From SMWC01 sp045561055 (lineage in GTDB: Bacteria > Pseudomonadota > Gammaproteobacteria > Steroidobacterales > Rariloculaceae): a stretch of 64,000 nt of DNA. The position numbers were made by a program, and so were the translations under genes. The notes under the pieces were generated by a model. That model made no database searches. It saw nothing but the letters and a program-made list of their open reading frames with translations, and was not told the DNA's origin. The DNA is taken from contig JBJKYL010000017.1 of the NCBI GenBank assembly GCA_045561055.1, positions 1 to 64,000 on the forward strand. The letters run 5' to 3'. Positions 51,251 to 61,574 of this stretch are shown piece after piece; positions within the stretch are counted from its first letter, which is position 1, and each line of letters begins with the position of its first letter.

Positions 51251-52963
51251 TTATCGCAGCTGTGAACGCTCGGAGAGATGAGTCAGGAGGTTGGCAATGG
51301 CAATCATTTCAGTTTCTTGGGAGCGACGTTTTTTGTATTCGATCCGCCCTTCGTCCCAGGTCTTTTCAGCGATTACTAGGCGATGTGGAATGCCCAGCAA
51401 GTCTGCGTCGGCAAATTTTACCCCGGGTCTCTGCGCGCGATCGTCTAGCAGCACGTCGAAACCTGCTTTCCTAAGTTCCGCGTATATCGAGTCAGCCGCT
51501 TCCTTAATACGATAGGACTTATTTAGATTAATCGGAATCAGAACGATATCGAATGGGGCAATAGCTTCAGGCCAAATGATTCCTCGTTCGTCGTTATTCT
51601 GCTCGATGGCAGCCGCAACAACCCGGGTGACACCGATACCGTAACACCCCATCTGAATAGGGCGTGTCTTACCATCGTTGTCAAGCACCGTCGTATCCAT
51701 GGAATCACTGTACTTGCTTCCGAGCTGAAAGATATGACCGACTTCAATTCCTCGAGTAATCGTTAGTGGTCCACCACCTGATGGGCTAGGGTCACCTGAT
51801 ACTGCATTACGTAGGTCTGCTACTTGAGGCAGAGGAAAGTCATGTTTCCAATTTACCCCTCGGAAGTGATGACCTGCTTTATTTGCCCCACAAACAAAAT
51901 TTCTAAGGCGAGCTACCGAATGGTCGGCATAGACTGGGATCTTGAGGTCAATCGGACCCAAAAAACCGGGTTCGCAGCCCGTTACCGCGATTATTTCCGC
52001 TTCGCTAAGCATTCTCAACGGTTTAGCGATATCTTCGATCGCTTCGGCCTTAATGCAATTAAGTTCATGGTCCCCACGTAGAAGCAATACGACCGCTGGG
52101 GTATCGCTTCCAGCCACGAGGAGTGTCTTAAGACAGTCTGCGGGTTTGACATTTAAAAAGGCGCAGAGCTCCTCGATACTGCGGATATCGGGTGTCGTTA
52201 GCAGTTCGGGATCGGCTGCCCCATCATTAGACTGCTCCGTCATTGCTGCTAGAGTAACGGTCTCGACGTTTGCTGCGAATCCATCAGCCTCGCAGTATGC
52301 GATCGCATCTTCGCCTGACGCAGCAAGGACATGAAATTCCTCAGAGCGATTACCACCCATCTCGCCGGGATTCGCTTGAACAATCTTAAACTCGAGCTGT
52401 AAACGGGTGAATATTCGGTCATAGGTTGCCCGCATTGAGGCATATCCCTCGAGCAGTGATTCCTGATCAAGATGAAAGGAATAAGCGTCTTTCATCGTGA
52501 ATTCACGTGCGCGCATGATACCGAAACGTGGCCGGGTTTCGTCTCGGAATTTTGTTTGAATCTGATAATAATTGACCGGTAGTTGTCGATAGCTCGAGAA
52601 CTCGTTTCGAGCGATATCAGTGATGACTTCCTCGTGCGTCGGGCCAAGGCAGAATTCGCGCGAATTTCTATCGTTAAGTCGGAGGAGTTCAGAACCGTAT
52701 TCCTCCCACCGTCCAGATTCTCGCCAGAGTTCGGCTGGCTGTACTAACGGCATTAGAAGTTCGAGAGCGCCAGCACGATTCATCTCTTCTCGAATGATTG
52801 TTTCGACCTTCCGTAAGACCTTCAAGCCTAGCGGTAGCCAAGTATACAATCCTGATGCTAGACGCTTTACTAATCCAGAGCGAAGCATCAGTTGGTGGCT
52901 GACAATTTCTGCCTCAGAAGGTACTTCTTTGAGGGTTTTAATGGGGAAGTTAGTTCGGCGCAT
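51251..52963 (-). CDS. proS: Prolyl-tRNA synthetase
   Basis: A class II synthetase of the bacterial type with an editing (INS) domain. Motif 2 is in FRDETRPRFGIMRAREFTMK with SFHLDQ; the INS domain is about residues 225-400 (SIEELCAFLNVKPADCLKTL); motif 3 is IQMGCYGIGVTRVVAAAIEQ. The anticodon domain follows (FDVLLDDRAQRPGVKFADAD). 570 residues, complete. Divergent from pssA. Confidence 0.97.
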   Translation of the reverse strand: MRRTNFPIKTLKEVPSEAEIVSHQLMLRSGLVKRLASGLYTWLPLGLKVLRKVETIIREEMNRAGALELLMPLVQPAELWRESGRWEEYGSELLRLNDRNSREFCLGPTHEEVITDIARNEFSSYRQLPVNYYQIQTKFRDETRPRFGIMRAREFTMKDAYSFHLDQESLLEGYASMRATYDRIFTRLQLEFKIVQANPGEMGGNRSEEFHVLAASGEDAIAYCEADGFAANVETVTLAAMTEQSNDGAADPELLTTPDIRSIEELCAFLNVKPADCLKTLLVAGSDTPAVVLLLRGDHELNCIKAEAIEDIAKPLRMLSEAEIIAVTGCEPGFLGPIDLKIPVYADHSVARLRNFVCGANKAGHHFRGVNWKHDFPLPQVADLRNAVSGDPSPSGGGPLTITRGIEVGHIFQLGSKYSDSMDTTVLDNDGKTRPIQMGCYGIGVTRVVAAAIEQNNDERGIIWPEAIAPFDIVLIPINLNKSYRIKEAADSIYAELRKAGFDVLLDDRAQRPGVKFADADLLGIPHRLVIAEKTWDEGRIEYKKRRSQETEMIAIANLLTHLSERSQLR

Positions 52964-53049
52964 AGCTAATAGTGTCTCAAGAAAGCATTGCGTCGGCTAG
53001 CTAATTACCTCAGCATCATAATATTGCGCTTTCTGACGGTTGGACGCCG

Positions 53050-53826
53050 ATGGCTAATTCATTAAAAAACAGATCTCATCGCAGGGGGATATATCTGTTA
53101 CCTAATCTGCTAACGACCGGTGCGCTTTTTGCCGGTTTCTACTCGATCGTAGCCGCAATTGACGGGAATTTTCTAGGTGCGGCTTGGGCTATCTACATCG
53201 CGATGTTCTTGGATGGTCTAGATGGACGTGTTGCTCGTATGACGAGCACAGAGAGTGATTTTGGGAAAGAGTTTGACAGTCTGGCCGATATGGTGTCGTT
53301 CGGGCTTGCTCCAGCAATCGTCATCTATCAGTGGGGATTGGAGCGCCTACCCGAATATGTAGCTTTATGGGGTCGGCTAGGTTGGCTTTCCGCTTTTCTC
53401 TTTACGGTAGCGGCAGCGTTTCGTCTGGCAAGATTCAACACTAGTACTACGATAAACGACAAACATTTCTTCCAGGGGTTACCGAGTCCGCCGGCGGCAT
53501 CCGGTATTGCGGCTACGGTATGGATTAGTATCGAGTACGATATGGGTGGCCTGTTCGCGCTGGTCGTGGGGCTTTGCGTTACCACTTTGGGTGGATTTGC
53601 GATGATGTCTAATCTGCGCTATCTAAGTTTTAAAGATTTCAATCTGAATGGCCGTGTTCGGTTTGGTAATCTGCTTATGATTCCGTTGTTGCTAATTCTT
53701 GTGTCGTTGAATCCTCCTGTTGTGCTGTTCGTTATGTATTTCACTTATGCGACGGCTGGTCCTGTTATTTGGTTTTGGAGAAAGACTCGGAAGCTTAGAA
53801 AGATGTCAGATGTAGTAAATCTATGA
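53050..53826 (+). CDS. pssA: CDP-diacylglycerol-serine O-phosphatidyltransferase
   Basis: Makes phosphatidylserine, the precursor of phosphatidylethanolamine. CDP-alcohol signature LDGLDGRVARMTSTESDFGK then EFDSLADMVSFGLAPAI. 258 residues with about eight helices, the integral-membrane form (unlike the peripheral E. coli enzyme). The leader LLPNLLTTGALFAGFYSI is typical. Its last codon overlaps the udg start by four bases (ATGA). Confidence 0.92.
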   Translation: MANSLKNRSHRRGIYLLPNLLTTGALFAGFYSIVAAIDGNFLGAAWAIYIAMFLDGLDGRVARMTSTESDFGKEFDSLADMVSFGLAPAIVIYQWGLERLPEYVALWGRLGWLSAFLFTVAAAFRLARFNTSTTINDKHFFQGLPSPPAASGIAATVWISIEYDMGGLFALVVGLCVTTLGGFAMMSNLRYLSFKDFNLNGRVRFGNLLMIPLLLILVSLNPPVVLFVMYFTYATAGPVIWFWRKTRKLRKMSDVVNL

Positions 53827-54479
53827 GAACCACGCGAGAACAATATTTGACTGCTATGGACATCCCCGTCTGGATATTACGAGACGGTGATAAGTCCGTA
53901 GGTGAGAATAGGAATCTAGATTCGGCGGATTGGTCAGCGCTCGCAACTCAGGTGCGGGAATGTAAGAAATGCGAGCTTCATAGCAGCCGAACTCAAACTG
54001 TGTTTGGAGTGGGTAGCGAAAATGCAGATCTGCTTATCGTCGGTGAAGCACCTGGAGCAGAGGAGGACCGTCGGGGCGAGCCATTTGTAGGCAGAGCGGG
54101 ACAACTTCTGGACGCAATGCTCCATGCAATATCACTCTCCCGTAACGAAGTCTATATAGCAAATATTCTCAAATGCCGTCCGCCTAATAATCGAGATCCC
54201 CGAGAAGCGGAATCAGCCGCTTGTGCATTTTATCTAGAGCGTCAGATCGCGCTACTAGAGCCCAAGGTGATCTTTGCACTAGGTAGGATCGCCGCGCAGT
54301 GTTTATTGCAGTCCGATACGCCCATCGGTAGGCTAAGGGGAAAACAACTGAGTCTGGGTAATCCGGCAACGCCTCTGGTAGCAAGTTACCATCCAGCTTA
54401 TCTGTTGCGAAGTCCGGCAGCGAAAGCTAAGTCTTGGGAGGATCTTAGACTTGTCCGGCAGTTACTCCGACAGACATGA
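53823..54479 (+). CDS. Family 4 uracil-DNA glycosylase
   Basis: Removes uracil from DNA. The N-terminal iron-sulfur Cys pair is in VRECKKCELHSSR; the catalytic/uracil pocket is LLIVGEAPGAEEDRRGEPFV with GRAGQLLDAML; a further Fe-S Cys region is ILKCRPPNNRDP and ESAACAFYLE; VASYHPAYLLR carries the conserved His. 218 residues. It is coupled by 4-nt overlaps to pssA upstream and to rimI downstream (ATGA at 54476-54479). Confidence 0.92.
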   Translation: MRTTREQYLTAMDIPVWILRDGDKSVGENRNLDSADWSALATQVRECKKCELHSSRTQTVFGVGSENADLLIVGEAPGAEEDRRGEPFVGRAGQLLDAMLHAISLSRNEVYIANILKCRPPNNRDPREAESAACAFYLERQIALLEPKVIFALGRIAAQCLLQSDTPIGRLRGKQLSLGNPATPLVASYHPAYLLRSPAAKAKSWEDLRLVRQLLRQT

Positions 54480-54949
54480 ATGCATCAGTACAGCCTCAAA
54501 CTCAACTCAGGTCAATGCGCCCCGCGGATGTGCAAGCGGTCGCAGAAGTCGAAAAGGCTAGTTATAGGTTTCCTTGGGCTATCGGGGTGATCAGAGACTG
54601 CCTTTTAGCTGGTTATCACGCTCAGGTATTCGAGCTGGATGGCGTTATTAACGGTTATAGCATCATGTCCGTGTGTAGACCGGAAGCGCATTTGCTAAAT
54701 CTCTGTGTTCACCCGATTTCTCAGCGTTTAGGTTATGGTCGACGCCTACTACATGCCGCGCTCCTCCATGCGGAGGAATCGTCGGTGGAGCAGGTATTTC
54801 TTGAAGTTCGCCAATCGAATACCGCTGCGATTGGTCTGTATCGCTCCTCGGGATTTCAGCAGGTTGGCACTCGGCGGTCGTACTATCAGTCTGACGATAG
54901 GCGGGAAGATGCCATCATCTTTGTCACGACGATTAATCTATCCTATTGA
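54476..54949 (+). CDS. rimI: Ribosomal protein S18 alanine N-acetyltransferase
   Basis: A GNAT-family enzyme acetylating the N-terminal Ala of ribosomal protein S18. MRPADVQAVAEVEKASYRFP, LNLCVHPISQRLGYGRRLLH (acetyl-CoA loop QRLGYG) and VFLEVRQSNTAAIGLYRSSG (V-shaped cleft and Tyr region) identify it. 157 residues. The ATG overlaps the udg stop. The frame ends 25 nt before prfC. Confidence 0.93.
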   Translation: MNASVQPQTQLRSMRPADVQAVAEVEKASYRFPWAIGVIRDCLLAGYHAQVFELDGVINGYSIMSVCRPEAHLLNLCVHPISQRLGYGRRLLHAALLHAEESSVEQVFLEVRQSNTAAIGLYRSSGFQQVGTRRSYYQSDDRREDAIIFVTTINLSY

Positions 54950-54974
54950 GCTATTAAAGTAAGGTTTGCCCAAG

Positions 54975-56561
54975 ATGTCGGATCAGCTTGATCGTCGTAC
55001 GTTCGCGATAATTTCTCATCCAGATGCGGGTAAGACTACGCTGACGGAAAAACTACTTTTGTTCGGCGGTGCGATCCAAATGGCGGGAACGGTCAAAGGC
55101 CGTAAAGCGCAACGGCATGCGCGGGCAGACTGGATGCAGCTTGAGCAGGAACGGGGTATATCAGTTACCTCTTCCGTGATGCAGTTTCCGTACGATGGCC
55201 ATGTCATCAATCTCCTTGATACGCCGGGTCATGAGGATTTTTCCGAGGATACGTACCGCACATTGACAGCCGTCGATAGTGCTCTCATGGTTATTGATGC
55301 AGGTAAAGGTGTTGAGCTTCGGACAATTAAGCTCATGGAGGTCTGTCGACTTCGCAGTACTCCTATCATGAGCTTCATAAATAAACTCGATCGAGATGGT
55401 CGTGATCCGATCGAGTTGTTAGACGAGATCGAGGCTGTTCTAAATATCGAATGCGCGCCTATAACATGGCCGATCGGTATGGGGCGCGATTTTCGTGGGA
55501 TATATCATCTTCTGGAGGATTGTATTTATCTCCATGAGCGCGGTGACTCGAGCCGGATTTCGGAGGCTATGCGTATAGATGGGTTAGCGTCGACTCAAGC
55601 TGAAAAATTGCTTGGAAGTGACTTAGAGATTCTACGTGAGCAGGTTGATCTGATACGTGGGGCAAGCCCCACTTTCGATGTAGAGAGTTATCTTAGCGGC
55701 CGTCAAACGCCCGTGTTTTTCGGTGCTGCGATCCAGAACTTTGGGGTGAAGGAATTGCTGGATGCATTCGTCGCGAATTCACCATCACCCCAATCACGCG
55801 AGACAACTACAAGATCTATCGAACCTACAGAGAAAAATCTAACTGGCTTTGTGTTCAAAATCCAAGCAAATATGGATCCAGCTCATCGAGATCGGATCGC
55901 ATTTCTACGTATTTGTTCGGGCACCTATACACCAGGAATGCGTTTATATAACACGAGGCTGAAACGCGAAGTTCGTGCGGGCGATGCTATAACGTTTATG
56001 GCGGCCGACCGGAAGCAAGTCGATGAGGCTTTTGCCGGTGATATCATAGGGCTGCACAACCACGGTACGATAAATATCGGTGACAGTTTCTCGCAAGGCG
56101 AGGATATTGTGTTCACAGGGATCCCTGACTTCGCGCCTGAGTTGTTTCAACGTGCCATGTTGAAGGATCCACTCAGGTTAAAAGCCCTTAATAAAGGGCT
56201 TGACCAGCTTTGTGAGGAAGGGGCAACCCAGCTTTTTCGACCGTTGCAGACAAATGATCTAATACTTGGAGCGGTTGGGCCGCTACAGTTTGATGTGGCT
56301 TCGTTCAGGTTGCGTGACGAGTATAGCGTTGACTGTGTGTTCGAAGGGGTCAATGTCGTCACAGCGCGTTGGGTACATTGCGATGATCCTCGAAAACTGG
56401 AAGAGTTCACAAAGAAAGCTAAGGGTGAACTCGCGATAGATCATACCGGACGACTCGTTTATCTTGCGACTAGCGCGGTCAAACTGAGTCTTACAAAAGA
56501 GCGTTGGCCGGATATAGAGTTTCAGATGACGAGGGAGCACAATGCGGTTGAGCTGTCTTAA
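54975..56561 (+). CDS. prfC: Peptide chain release factor 3
   Basis: A GTPase that recycles RF1/RF2 from the ribosome. G1 ISHPDAGKTTLTEKLLLFGG, G2 region RGISVTSSVMQFP, G3 LLDTPGHEDFSEDTYR, G4 FINKLDRDGRDPIELLDEIE. EF-Tu-like domain 2 and a C-terminal domain follow. About 528 residues. ATG 54975 is preferred; TTG 54966 would add three residues. Confidence 0.95.
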   Translation: MSDQLDRRTFAIISHPDAGKTTLTEKLLLFGGAIQMAGTVKGRKAQRHARADWMQLEQERGISVTSSVMQFPYDGHVINLLDTPGHEDFSEDTYRTLTAVDSALMVIDAGKGVELRTIKLMEVCRLRSTPIMSFINKLDRDGRDPIELLDEIEAVLNIECAPITWPIGMGRDFRGIYHLLEDCIYLHERGDSSRISEAMRIDGLASTQAEKLLGSDLEILREQVDLIRGASPTFDVESYLSGRQTPVFFGAAIQNFGVKELLDAFVANSPSPQSRETTTRSIEPTEKNLTGFVFKIQANMDPAHRDRIAFLRICSGTYTPGMRLYNTRLKREVRAGDAITFMAADRKQVDEAFAGDIIGLHNHGTINIGDSFSQGEDIVFTGIPDFAPELFQRAMLKDPLRLKALNKGLDQLCEEGATQLFRPLQTNDLILGAVGPLQFDVASFRLRDEYSVDCVFEGVNVVTARWVHCDDPRKLEEFTKKAKGELAIDHTGRLVYLATSAVKLSLTKERWPDIEFQMTREHNAVELS

Positions 56562-56593
56562 ATTATGCTGTCATATACTCTATTGGGTTTTTA

Positions 56594-59350
56594 CTACTCC
56601 GTCGTCTGAAGACGATTAATCTGAGCATCAAGCTGCTCGAGCTTTTGTCTAAGATCTGTTGAGCGTTTTTTTTCCTTTTCCACGATGTTTTTCGGGGCGT
56701 TGCTTAGGAATTGTAAATTTCCCAGTTTTACTTCTGCTTTACTAAGGTCTGCTGTGATGAGTAATCGATGTTTTTCAAGACGAGAGATTTCGACATCTAT
56801 ATTAATTAGTCCTGACATCGGAACTAGCATCCGCATTTTTCCTATGAGTGCGATTGCTGCTTTACCTACGATTTCTGGGTCGTCTATAACTTCGACGCTA
56901 TCCAGTCGTGCGAGTGTCGTGAGGTAGGCCTTATGTTTCTGGACGCGGGTTCTATCTATATTACTCGTGTCTGCAAGTTTAACGGGTAATTTTTTGTTTG
57001 GACTGATGTTCATTTCACCTCGAATCTGGCGAATGCCAACTACGAAGGCTTTGATCCACTCGACTTCATTCTCGGCATCTACGTCGCTCGCGAACTGATT
57101 TATATCCGGAAGCGACTCACGCATGATTGAGTTACCTGGTGCACCTGTTTGAGAGCAAAGTTCAAGCCAGAGTTCTTCCGTGACGAACGGCATAATAGGA
57201 TGGAGTAGTTTAAGGGTTGCGCCGAGAACTTCTATGAGCGTATGTGCAGTACCGCGGGCGAGAGCTGGATTCGAATTATGATCCATAACAATCGGTTTTG
57301 TGAGTTCGAGGTACCAGTCGCAGTATTCATGCCAAGTAAATTCGTATAGTGCTTGGGCAGCGAGATCGATTCGGTATCCGGTAATATTGTCACGAACAAT
57401 TTTTATAATCGTTTTAAGTTGCGATTGGATCCAACGGTCTGCTACCGTATATTCCATGGGGCCTTCGCTTAGTTTGTCTGTGTGGGTATAGACAAATTGT
57501 GCGGCGTTCCAGAGCTTATTGCAGAAGTTTCGGTACCCTTCGACTCGCCCGAGATCGAGGCTTACATCGCGTCCGGTTGTCGCAAGCGTCGCAAGTGTCA
57601 TTCGTAGTGCGTCGGCTCCGAAGGGTGCTATACCATTAGGAAATTCTTTTCTTGTTGACGTTTCAACCTGTTCTGCGAGATGAGGTTGCATCATCCCTTC
57701 AGTACGTTTCTTAATGAGATTCTCGAGGTCAATTCCCTCAATGATATCTAGGGGGTCAAGAACGTTTCCTTTACTTTTAGACATTTTTTGTCCGTCCTGA
57801 TCTCTTATTAATCCATGGATGTAAACCTCGCGAAAAGGTACCTCGCCCATGAACCGGAGCCCCATCATGATCATTCGAGCGACCCAAAAGAAGATAATAT
57901 CGAAGCCGGTAACTAGAACAGAAGTCGGATAGAAGGTTTCGAGCGTATCAGTTTTTTCAGGCCACCCCATTGTCGAGAACGGCCAGATCGCTGAGGAGAA
58001 CCAGGTATCGAGAACGTCTTCGTCTTGTGTAAGTTGAACGTCATCAGTGAGCGAGTACTTCAAGCGGACTTCTTGTTCGTCTCTAGCGACATAGATATTG
58101 CCTTCGTTGTCATACCAGGCTGGAATCCTGTGTCCCCACCAAAGTTGTCGTGAAATGCACCAGTCTTCGATGTTATTCATCCAGTCGAAGTAGGTCTTCG
58201 ACCAGTTTTCGGGAACGAAGCGCACAGCCCCCGATTCGACGGCCTGAATAGCTGGTTTGGCAAGTGGCTCGACTTGTACATACCATTGATCGGTAAGAAA
58301 TGGTTCTACGATAGCTCCGCTACGGTCACCGCGTGGTATTTTTAGTAGGTGGTCGTCGATGCCATCGAGTAGGCCGAGTGTCTCTAAGTCCGCGACTATT
58401 TGTTTTCGCGCGTCAAAACGATCGAGGCCCTGGTATGGTTTCGGGACTTCATTATTGAGACAAGCATTATTGTCTAGAATATTAATGACCTGAAGATTGT
58501 GTCGTCGACCAACATCATGATCATTGAAGTCGTGCCCTGGGGTGATTTTTACGCACCCCGTTCCGAACTCCGGATCTACATAGTCATCAGCAATAATCGG
58601 AATTTGTCGTTCTATTAGTGGAAGTCGGACACTTTCTCCGACAAGATCCTTATAACGTTCATCGTCAGGATGAACCGCGACGGCGGTGTCTCCGAGCATT
58701 GTTTCCGGTCGAGTCGTTGCGACGATCAGATGACGGTCCGTGCCAATCAATGGATAGCGGAAGCGCCAGAGTTTGCCTTTTTCCTCCTCGGTAAGTACCT
58801 CAAGATCGGAGAGAGCTGTCTGCAATACTGGGTCCCAGTTTACGAGGCGCTTCCCGCGATAAATCAGTCCATCGTCGTGTAATTTTACGAATACTTCGTT
58901 TACAGCAGCCGACAACTTCGCATCCATCGTAAAACACTCGCGTGACCAGTCTACTGAACTTCCGAGGCGTCTGAGTTGTTGTGTTATACGGTTCCCGGAT
59001 TGCTCCTTCCATTCCCAGACCCGATCGACGAAAGCATCGCGTCCAAGATCGTGTTTTGAAATACCTTCGGCCGTCAGAAGTCGTTCTACGACCATCTGTG
59101 TGGCAATTCCGGCGTGATCGGTACCGGGTTGCCAGAGGGTTTGTTCTCCACGCATACGGTGATAGCGTGTGAGTACGTCCATGACGGTATTACCGAACGC
59201 ATGTCCGATATGTAGTGTTCCAGTAACGTTGGGAGGTGGGATAACAATCGAATAGGCCTTACCATCGCCTGATGGTGTAAACAGGCCGGCTGTTTCCCAG
59301 TGTTTATAGTGCCGCGACTCTACTACCGCGGGTTGATAACCTTTTGTCAC
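56594..59350 (-). CDS. valS: Valyl-tRNA synthetase
   Basis: Class I synthetase with CP1 editing domain. HIGH motif is PNVTGTLHIGHAFGNTVMDV; the editing domain spans about residues 190-350 (GDTAVAVHPDDERYKDLVGE); KMSKS is DGQKMSKSKGNVLDPLD. The anticodon domain and C-terminal coiled coil (ISRLEKHRLLITADLSKAEV) complete it. 918 residues. It follows holC and pepA in the standard gammaproteobacterial order. Confidence 0.97.
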   Translation of the reverse strand: MTKGYQPAVVESRHYKHWETAGLFTPSGDGKAYSIVIPPPNVTGTLHIGHAFGNTVMDVLTRYHRMRGEQTLWQPGTDHAGIATQMVVERLLTAEGISKHDLGRDAFVDRVWEWKEQSGNRITQQLRRLGSSVDWSRECFTMDAKLSAAVNEVFVKLHDDGLIYRGKRLVNWDPVLQTALSDLEVLTEEEKGKLWRFRYPLIGTDRHLIVATTRPETMLGDTAVAVHPDDERYKDLVGESVRLPLIERQIPIIADDYVDPEFGTGCVKITPGHDFNDHDVGRRHNLQVINILDNNACLNNEVPKPYQGLDRFDARKQIVADLETLGLLDGIDDHLLKIPRGDRSGAIVEPFLTDQWYVQVEPLAKPAIQAVESGAVRFVPENWSKTYFDWMNNIEDWCISRQLWWGHRIPAWYDNEGNIYVARDEQEVRLKYSLTDDVQLTQDEDVLDTWFSSAIWPFSTMGWPEKTDTLETFYPTSVLVTGFDIIFFWVARMIMMGLRFMGEVPFREVYIHGLIRDQDGQKMSKSKGNVLDPLDIIEGIDLENLIKKRTEGMMQPHLAEQVETSTRKEFPNGIAPFGADALRMTLATLATTGRDVSLDLGRVEGYRNFCNKLWNAAQFVYTHTDKLSEGPMEYTVADRWIQSQLKTIIKIVRDNITGYRIDLAAQALYEFTWHEYCDWYLELTKPIVMDHNSNPALARGTAHTLIEVLGATLKLLHPIMPFVTEELWLELCSQTGAPGNSIMRESLPDINQFASDVDAENEVEWIKAFVVGIRQIRGEMNISPNKKLPVKLADTSNIDRTRVQKHKAYLTTLARLDSVEVIDDPEIVGKAAIALIGKMRMLVPMSGLINIDVEISRLEKHRLLITADLSKAEVKLGNLQFLSNAPKNIVEKEKKRSTDLRQKLEQLDAQINRLQTTE

Positions 59351-59455
59351 TCGGTCCCTCAGTTGGTTTTTTCTTTCTCGTTGAAGAGGCCTTTAAAAAA
59401 TCAATCAATACAGGGGGCTTAATCTCCCATTGTAGTTTTTTCAGGCCTGATCCCC

Positions 59456-59914
59456 TTAGATTTTGTGTGTAGTTAGTTCATAACCACGCTCGCGGTAGAA
59501 CCGGAAACGGTTGCGCCCACTCTCCCGTCTCAGGGGATCGGCGTCTATCAATTCAGCTACCCGGTCATAGCGACTGAAGAACTCCGGCACCTCTATAGTT
59601 AAATTTATCATTAGATCCCACTTATGGGTAATCTCAGATTCTGCTGTGAGTTGTGCCGCTAAATGGCCATGACCGATTAGAACAGCTTCATTCAACGGTA
59701 GTTCCGAGTTTTCGCCGATCAGTTGATGTGGAATAAAACTTCCTTGTGAGAATGTCCAGAGTAATCCGTCCAATTTTTTAGCGTCCTTCTCGGACTCTGA
59801 GTGCAGATAGACTGAAAGCTTCCGTTTAATGGCCTTCTCAGTAATGCGACACGCAAGCCGGAGCCAGGAGTCATGTGAGTTGGTATCAGTTATATAGAAG
59901 TCGACTTGAGTCAC
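59456..59914 (-). CDS. holC: DNA polymerase III chi subunit
   Basis: A clamp-loader accessory that binds psi and SSB. FYITDTNSHDSWLRLACRIT, KLDGLLWTFSQGSFIPHQLI, PLNEAVLIGHGHLAAQ-like block and INLTIEVPEFFSRYDRVAEL match. 152 residues, normal length. It sits 15 nt after pepA and about 105 nt before valS. Confidence 0.93.
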   Translation of the reverse strand: MTQVDFYITDTNSHDSWLRLACRITEKAIKRKLSVYLHSESEKDAKKLDGLLWTFSQGSFIPHQLIGENSELPLNEAVLIGHGHLAAQLTAESEITHKWDLMINLTIEVPEFFSRYDRVAELIDADPLRRESGRNRFRFYRERGYELTTHKI

Positions 59915-59929
59915 AATTATACGTGACCC

Positions 59930-61438
59930 TTAGAGGTGTAGAAGAAAGTCTGTTAGTAGTGGCACCGGTCGGCCGGTAGCGCCTTTGTCTCCGTTTGATA
60001 TCCAAGCCGATCCAGCTATATCAAGGTGTGCCCATGGCGTATCATCGACAAAGCGCGACAAAAACTGGGCCGCGATACTCGCGCCGGCATCACGGCTACC
60101 GATGTTGGCGAAATCGGCAAAATTGCTCTTTAGCGACTGCCCGTATTCTTCATCCGCAGGAAGGCGCCATGCGAGATCGAGGGAGCGCTTACCAGCGGTA
60201 ATGAGTGCACTTGCGAGTTTATCATCGTTGCTAAAAAGTCCGGTATAAAGGTTCCCGACGGCTACAACGCAAGCTCCGGTTAAGGTAGCGACGTCTAATA
60301 GATATCTTGGCTTGAAACGTTTCGCGTAGGTTAAGGCATCCGCTAGTATTAAGCGCCCCTCGGCGTCCGTGTTTAAGATTTCTATTGTTTTGCCAGAAAG
60401 TGATTTGACAACATCTCCCGGTCGTGTCGCTCGTCCGCCGGGCATATTTTCGCATGCCGGGACGATTGCGATGACGTTGAGTTTGGGTTGCAACTCGCCG
60501 ACAGCAGCCATTGTGCCGAGGACGCCGCTTGCACCGCACATGTCGAACTTCATTTCATCCATTTTTTGTGGGGGCTTGAGCGAAATTCCGCCTGTATCGA
60601 ATGTAATGCCTTTTCCACACAGTACGATCGGGGCAGCGTGAGCTGGCGCACCGCGATAGCGTAGAATAATAAAACGTGGCGGTTCTTCGGCACCCTGCGT
60701 AACCGATAGCAGTGCTCCCATGCCCAGACGTTTCATCTCGCGTTTACCGAGCACAGTCACCTGCATATTAGCGTAGTTCTTGGCAAGCTTTTGCGCGGTG
60801 CGTGAAAGATGCGATGGTGTACAGACATTCGGTGGTCGGTTACCGAGGTTCCTGGCCAATTCGGCGCCAATAGCGATAGCGCGACCGTCGGTAACGCCAC
60901 GGCGGTATTCTTTAGTTTCTTTTCGATCGGCTATCGCTATGCTTAGCTTTGTTAGTTTTTGTTTGCCGCCGGACCGGTTCTGCAATTCGTTGAAACGATA
61001 TAGACAGCCTTGTACTGTCTCGATACTAATCCGTCCGGCATAGTAGGCATCTAGGTTACGCGGACGTGTATAAGTGAGGTAGCTTGTCGCTTCTTTCAGC
61101 TTTGAATCTTTTAGTCTGCTGATAACTGTTGTCAGTGCTCGGCGAAGTCGTTTTGCGTTGAATTCTGTTCGCTTACCGCAGCCGACTAGCAGAACGCGCT
61201 CAGCTGCGGCGCCTTGCAGGCGCGGAACGAGTAGTGTCTGCCCTTCTTTTGCTGAGGCGTCACCGCTTTTAAGTAATTCGGTAAGTAGACCATTGCAGGT
61301 TAGGTCGATTTCGCGCGTTGGCCCCGTTAATACTTTTCCCTCGAAAACGGGAAGAATCGCACAGGCAGTTTTTTGGTGCGCCGGTGCCCCGGCCTTAATG
61401 GGAAAGTTCAATGTTATCTCCTTCGATTGGCAGGACAA
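59930..61438 (-). CDS. pepA: Leucyl aminopeptidase (PepA)
   Basis: M17 aminopeptidase A, which also works in other gammaproteobacteria as a DNA-binding cofactor in plasmid recombination and carAB control. Metal/catalytic residues: LCGKGITFDTGGISLKPPQK, MKFDMCGASGVLGTMAAVGE and EILNTDAEGRLILADALTYA. 502 residues with the N-terminal DNA-binding-type domain (FPIKAGAPAHQKTACAILPV). Divergent from lptF. Confidence 0.95.
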   Translation of the reverse strand: MSCQSKEITLNFPIKAGAPAHQKTACAILPVFEGKVLTGPTREIDLTCNGLLTELLKSGDASAKEGQTLLVPRLQGAAAERVLLVGCGKRTEFNAKRLRRALTTVISRLKDSKLKEATSYLTYTRPRNLDAYYAGRISIETVQGCLYRFNELQNRSGGKQKLTKLSIAIADRKETKEYRRGVTDGRAIAIGAELARNLGNRPPNVCTPSHLSRTAQKLAKNYANMQVTVLGKREMKRLGMGALLSVTQGAEEPPRFIILRYRGAPAHAAPIVLCGKGITFDTGGISLKPPQKMDEMKFDMCGASGVLGTMAAVGELQPKLNVIAIVPACENMPGGRATRPGDVVKSLSGKTIEILNTDAEGRLILADALTYAKRFKPRYLLDVATLTGACVVAVGNLYTGLFSNDDKLASALITAGKRSLDLAWRLPADEEYGQSLKSNFADFANIGSRDAGASIAAQFLSRFVDDTPWAHLDIAGSAWISNGDKGATGRPVPLLTDFLLHL

Positions 61439-61574
61439 TACAGTAGCTTGAATTCCCAGTTTCGTTAAGTTCTGGGAAGACCATACGCTTGTGTTATCGT
61501 GTCTTTATCCTAGCCGAAAAACGTTTAGGGTAGTGTACTCGATTAGCTCAACGTACTGAAAATTCTCTAGTCCC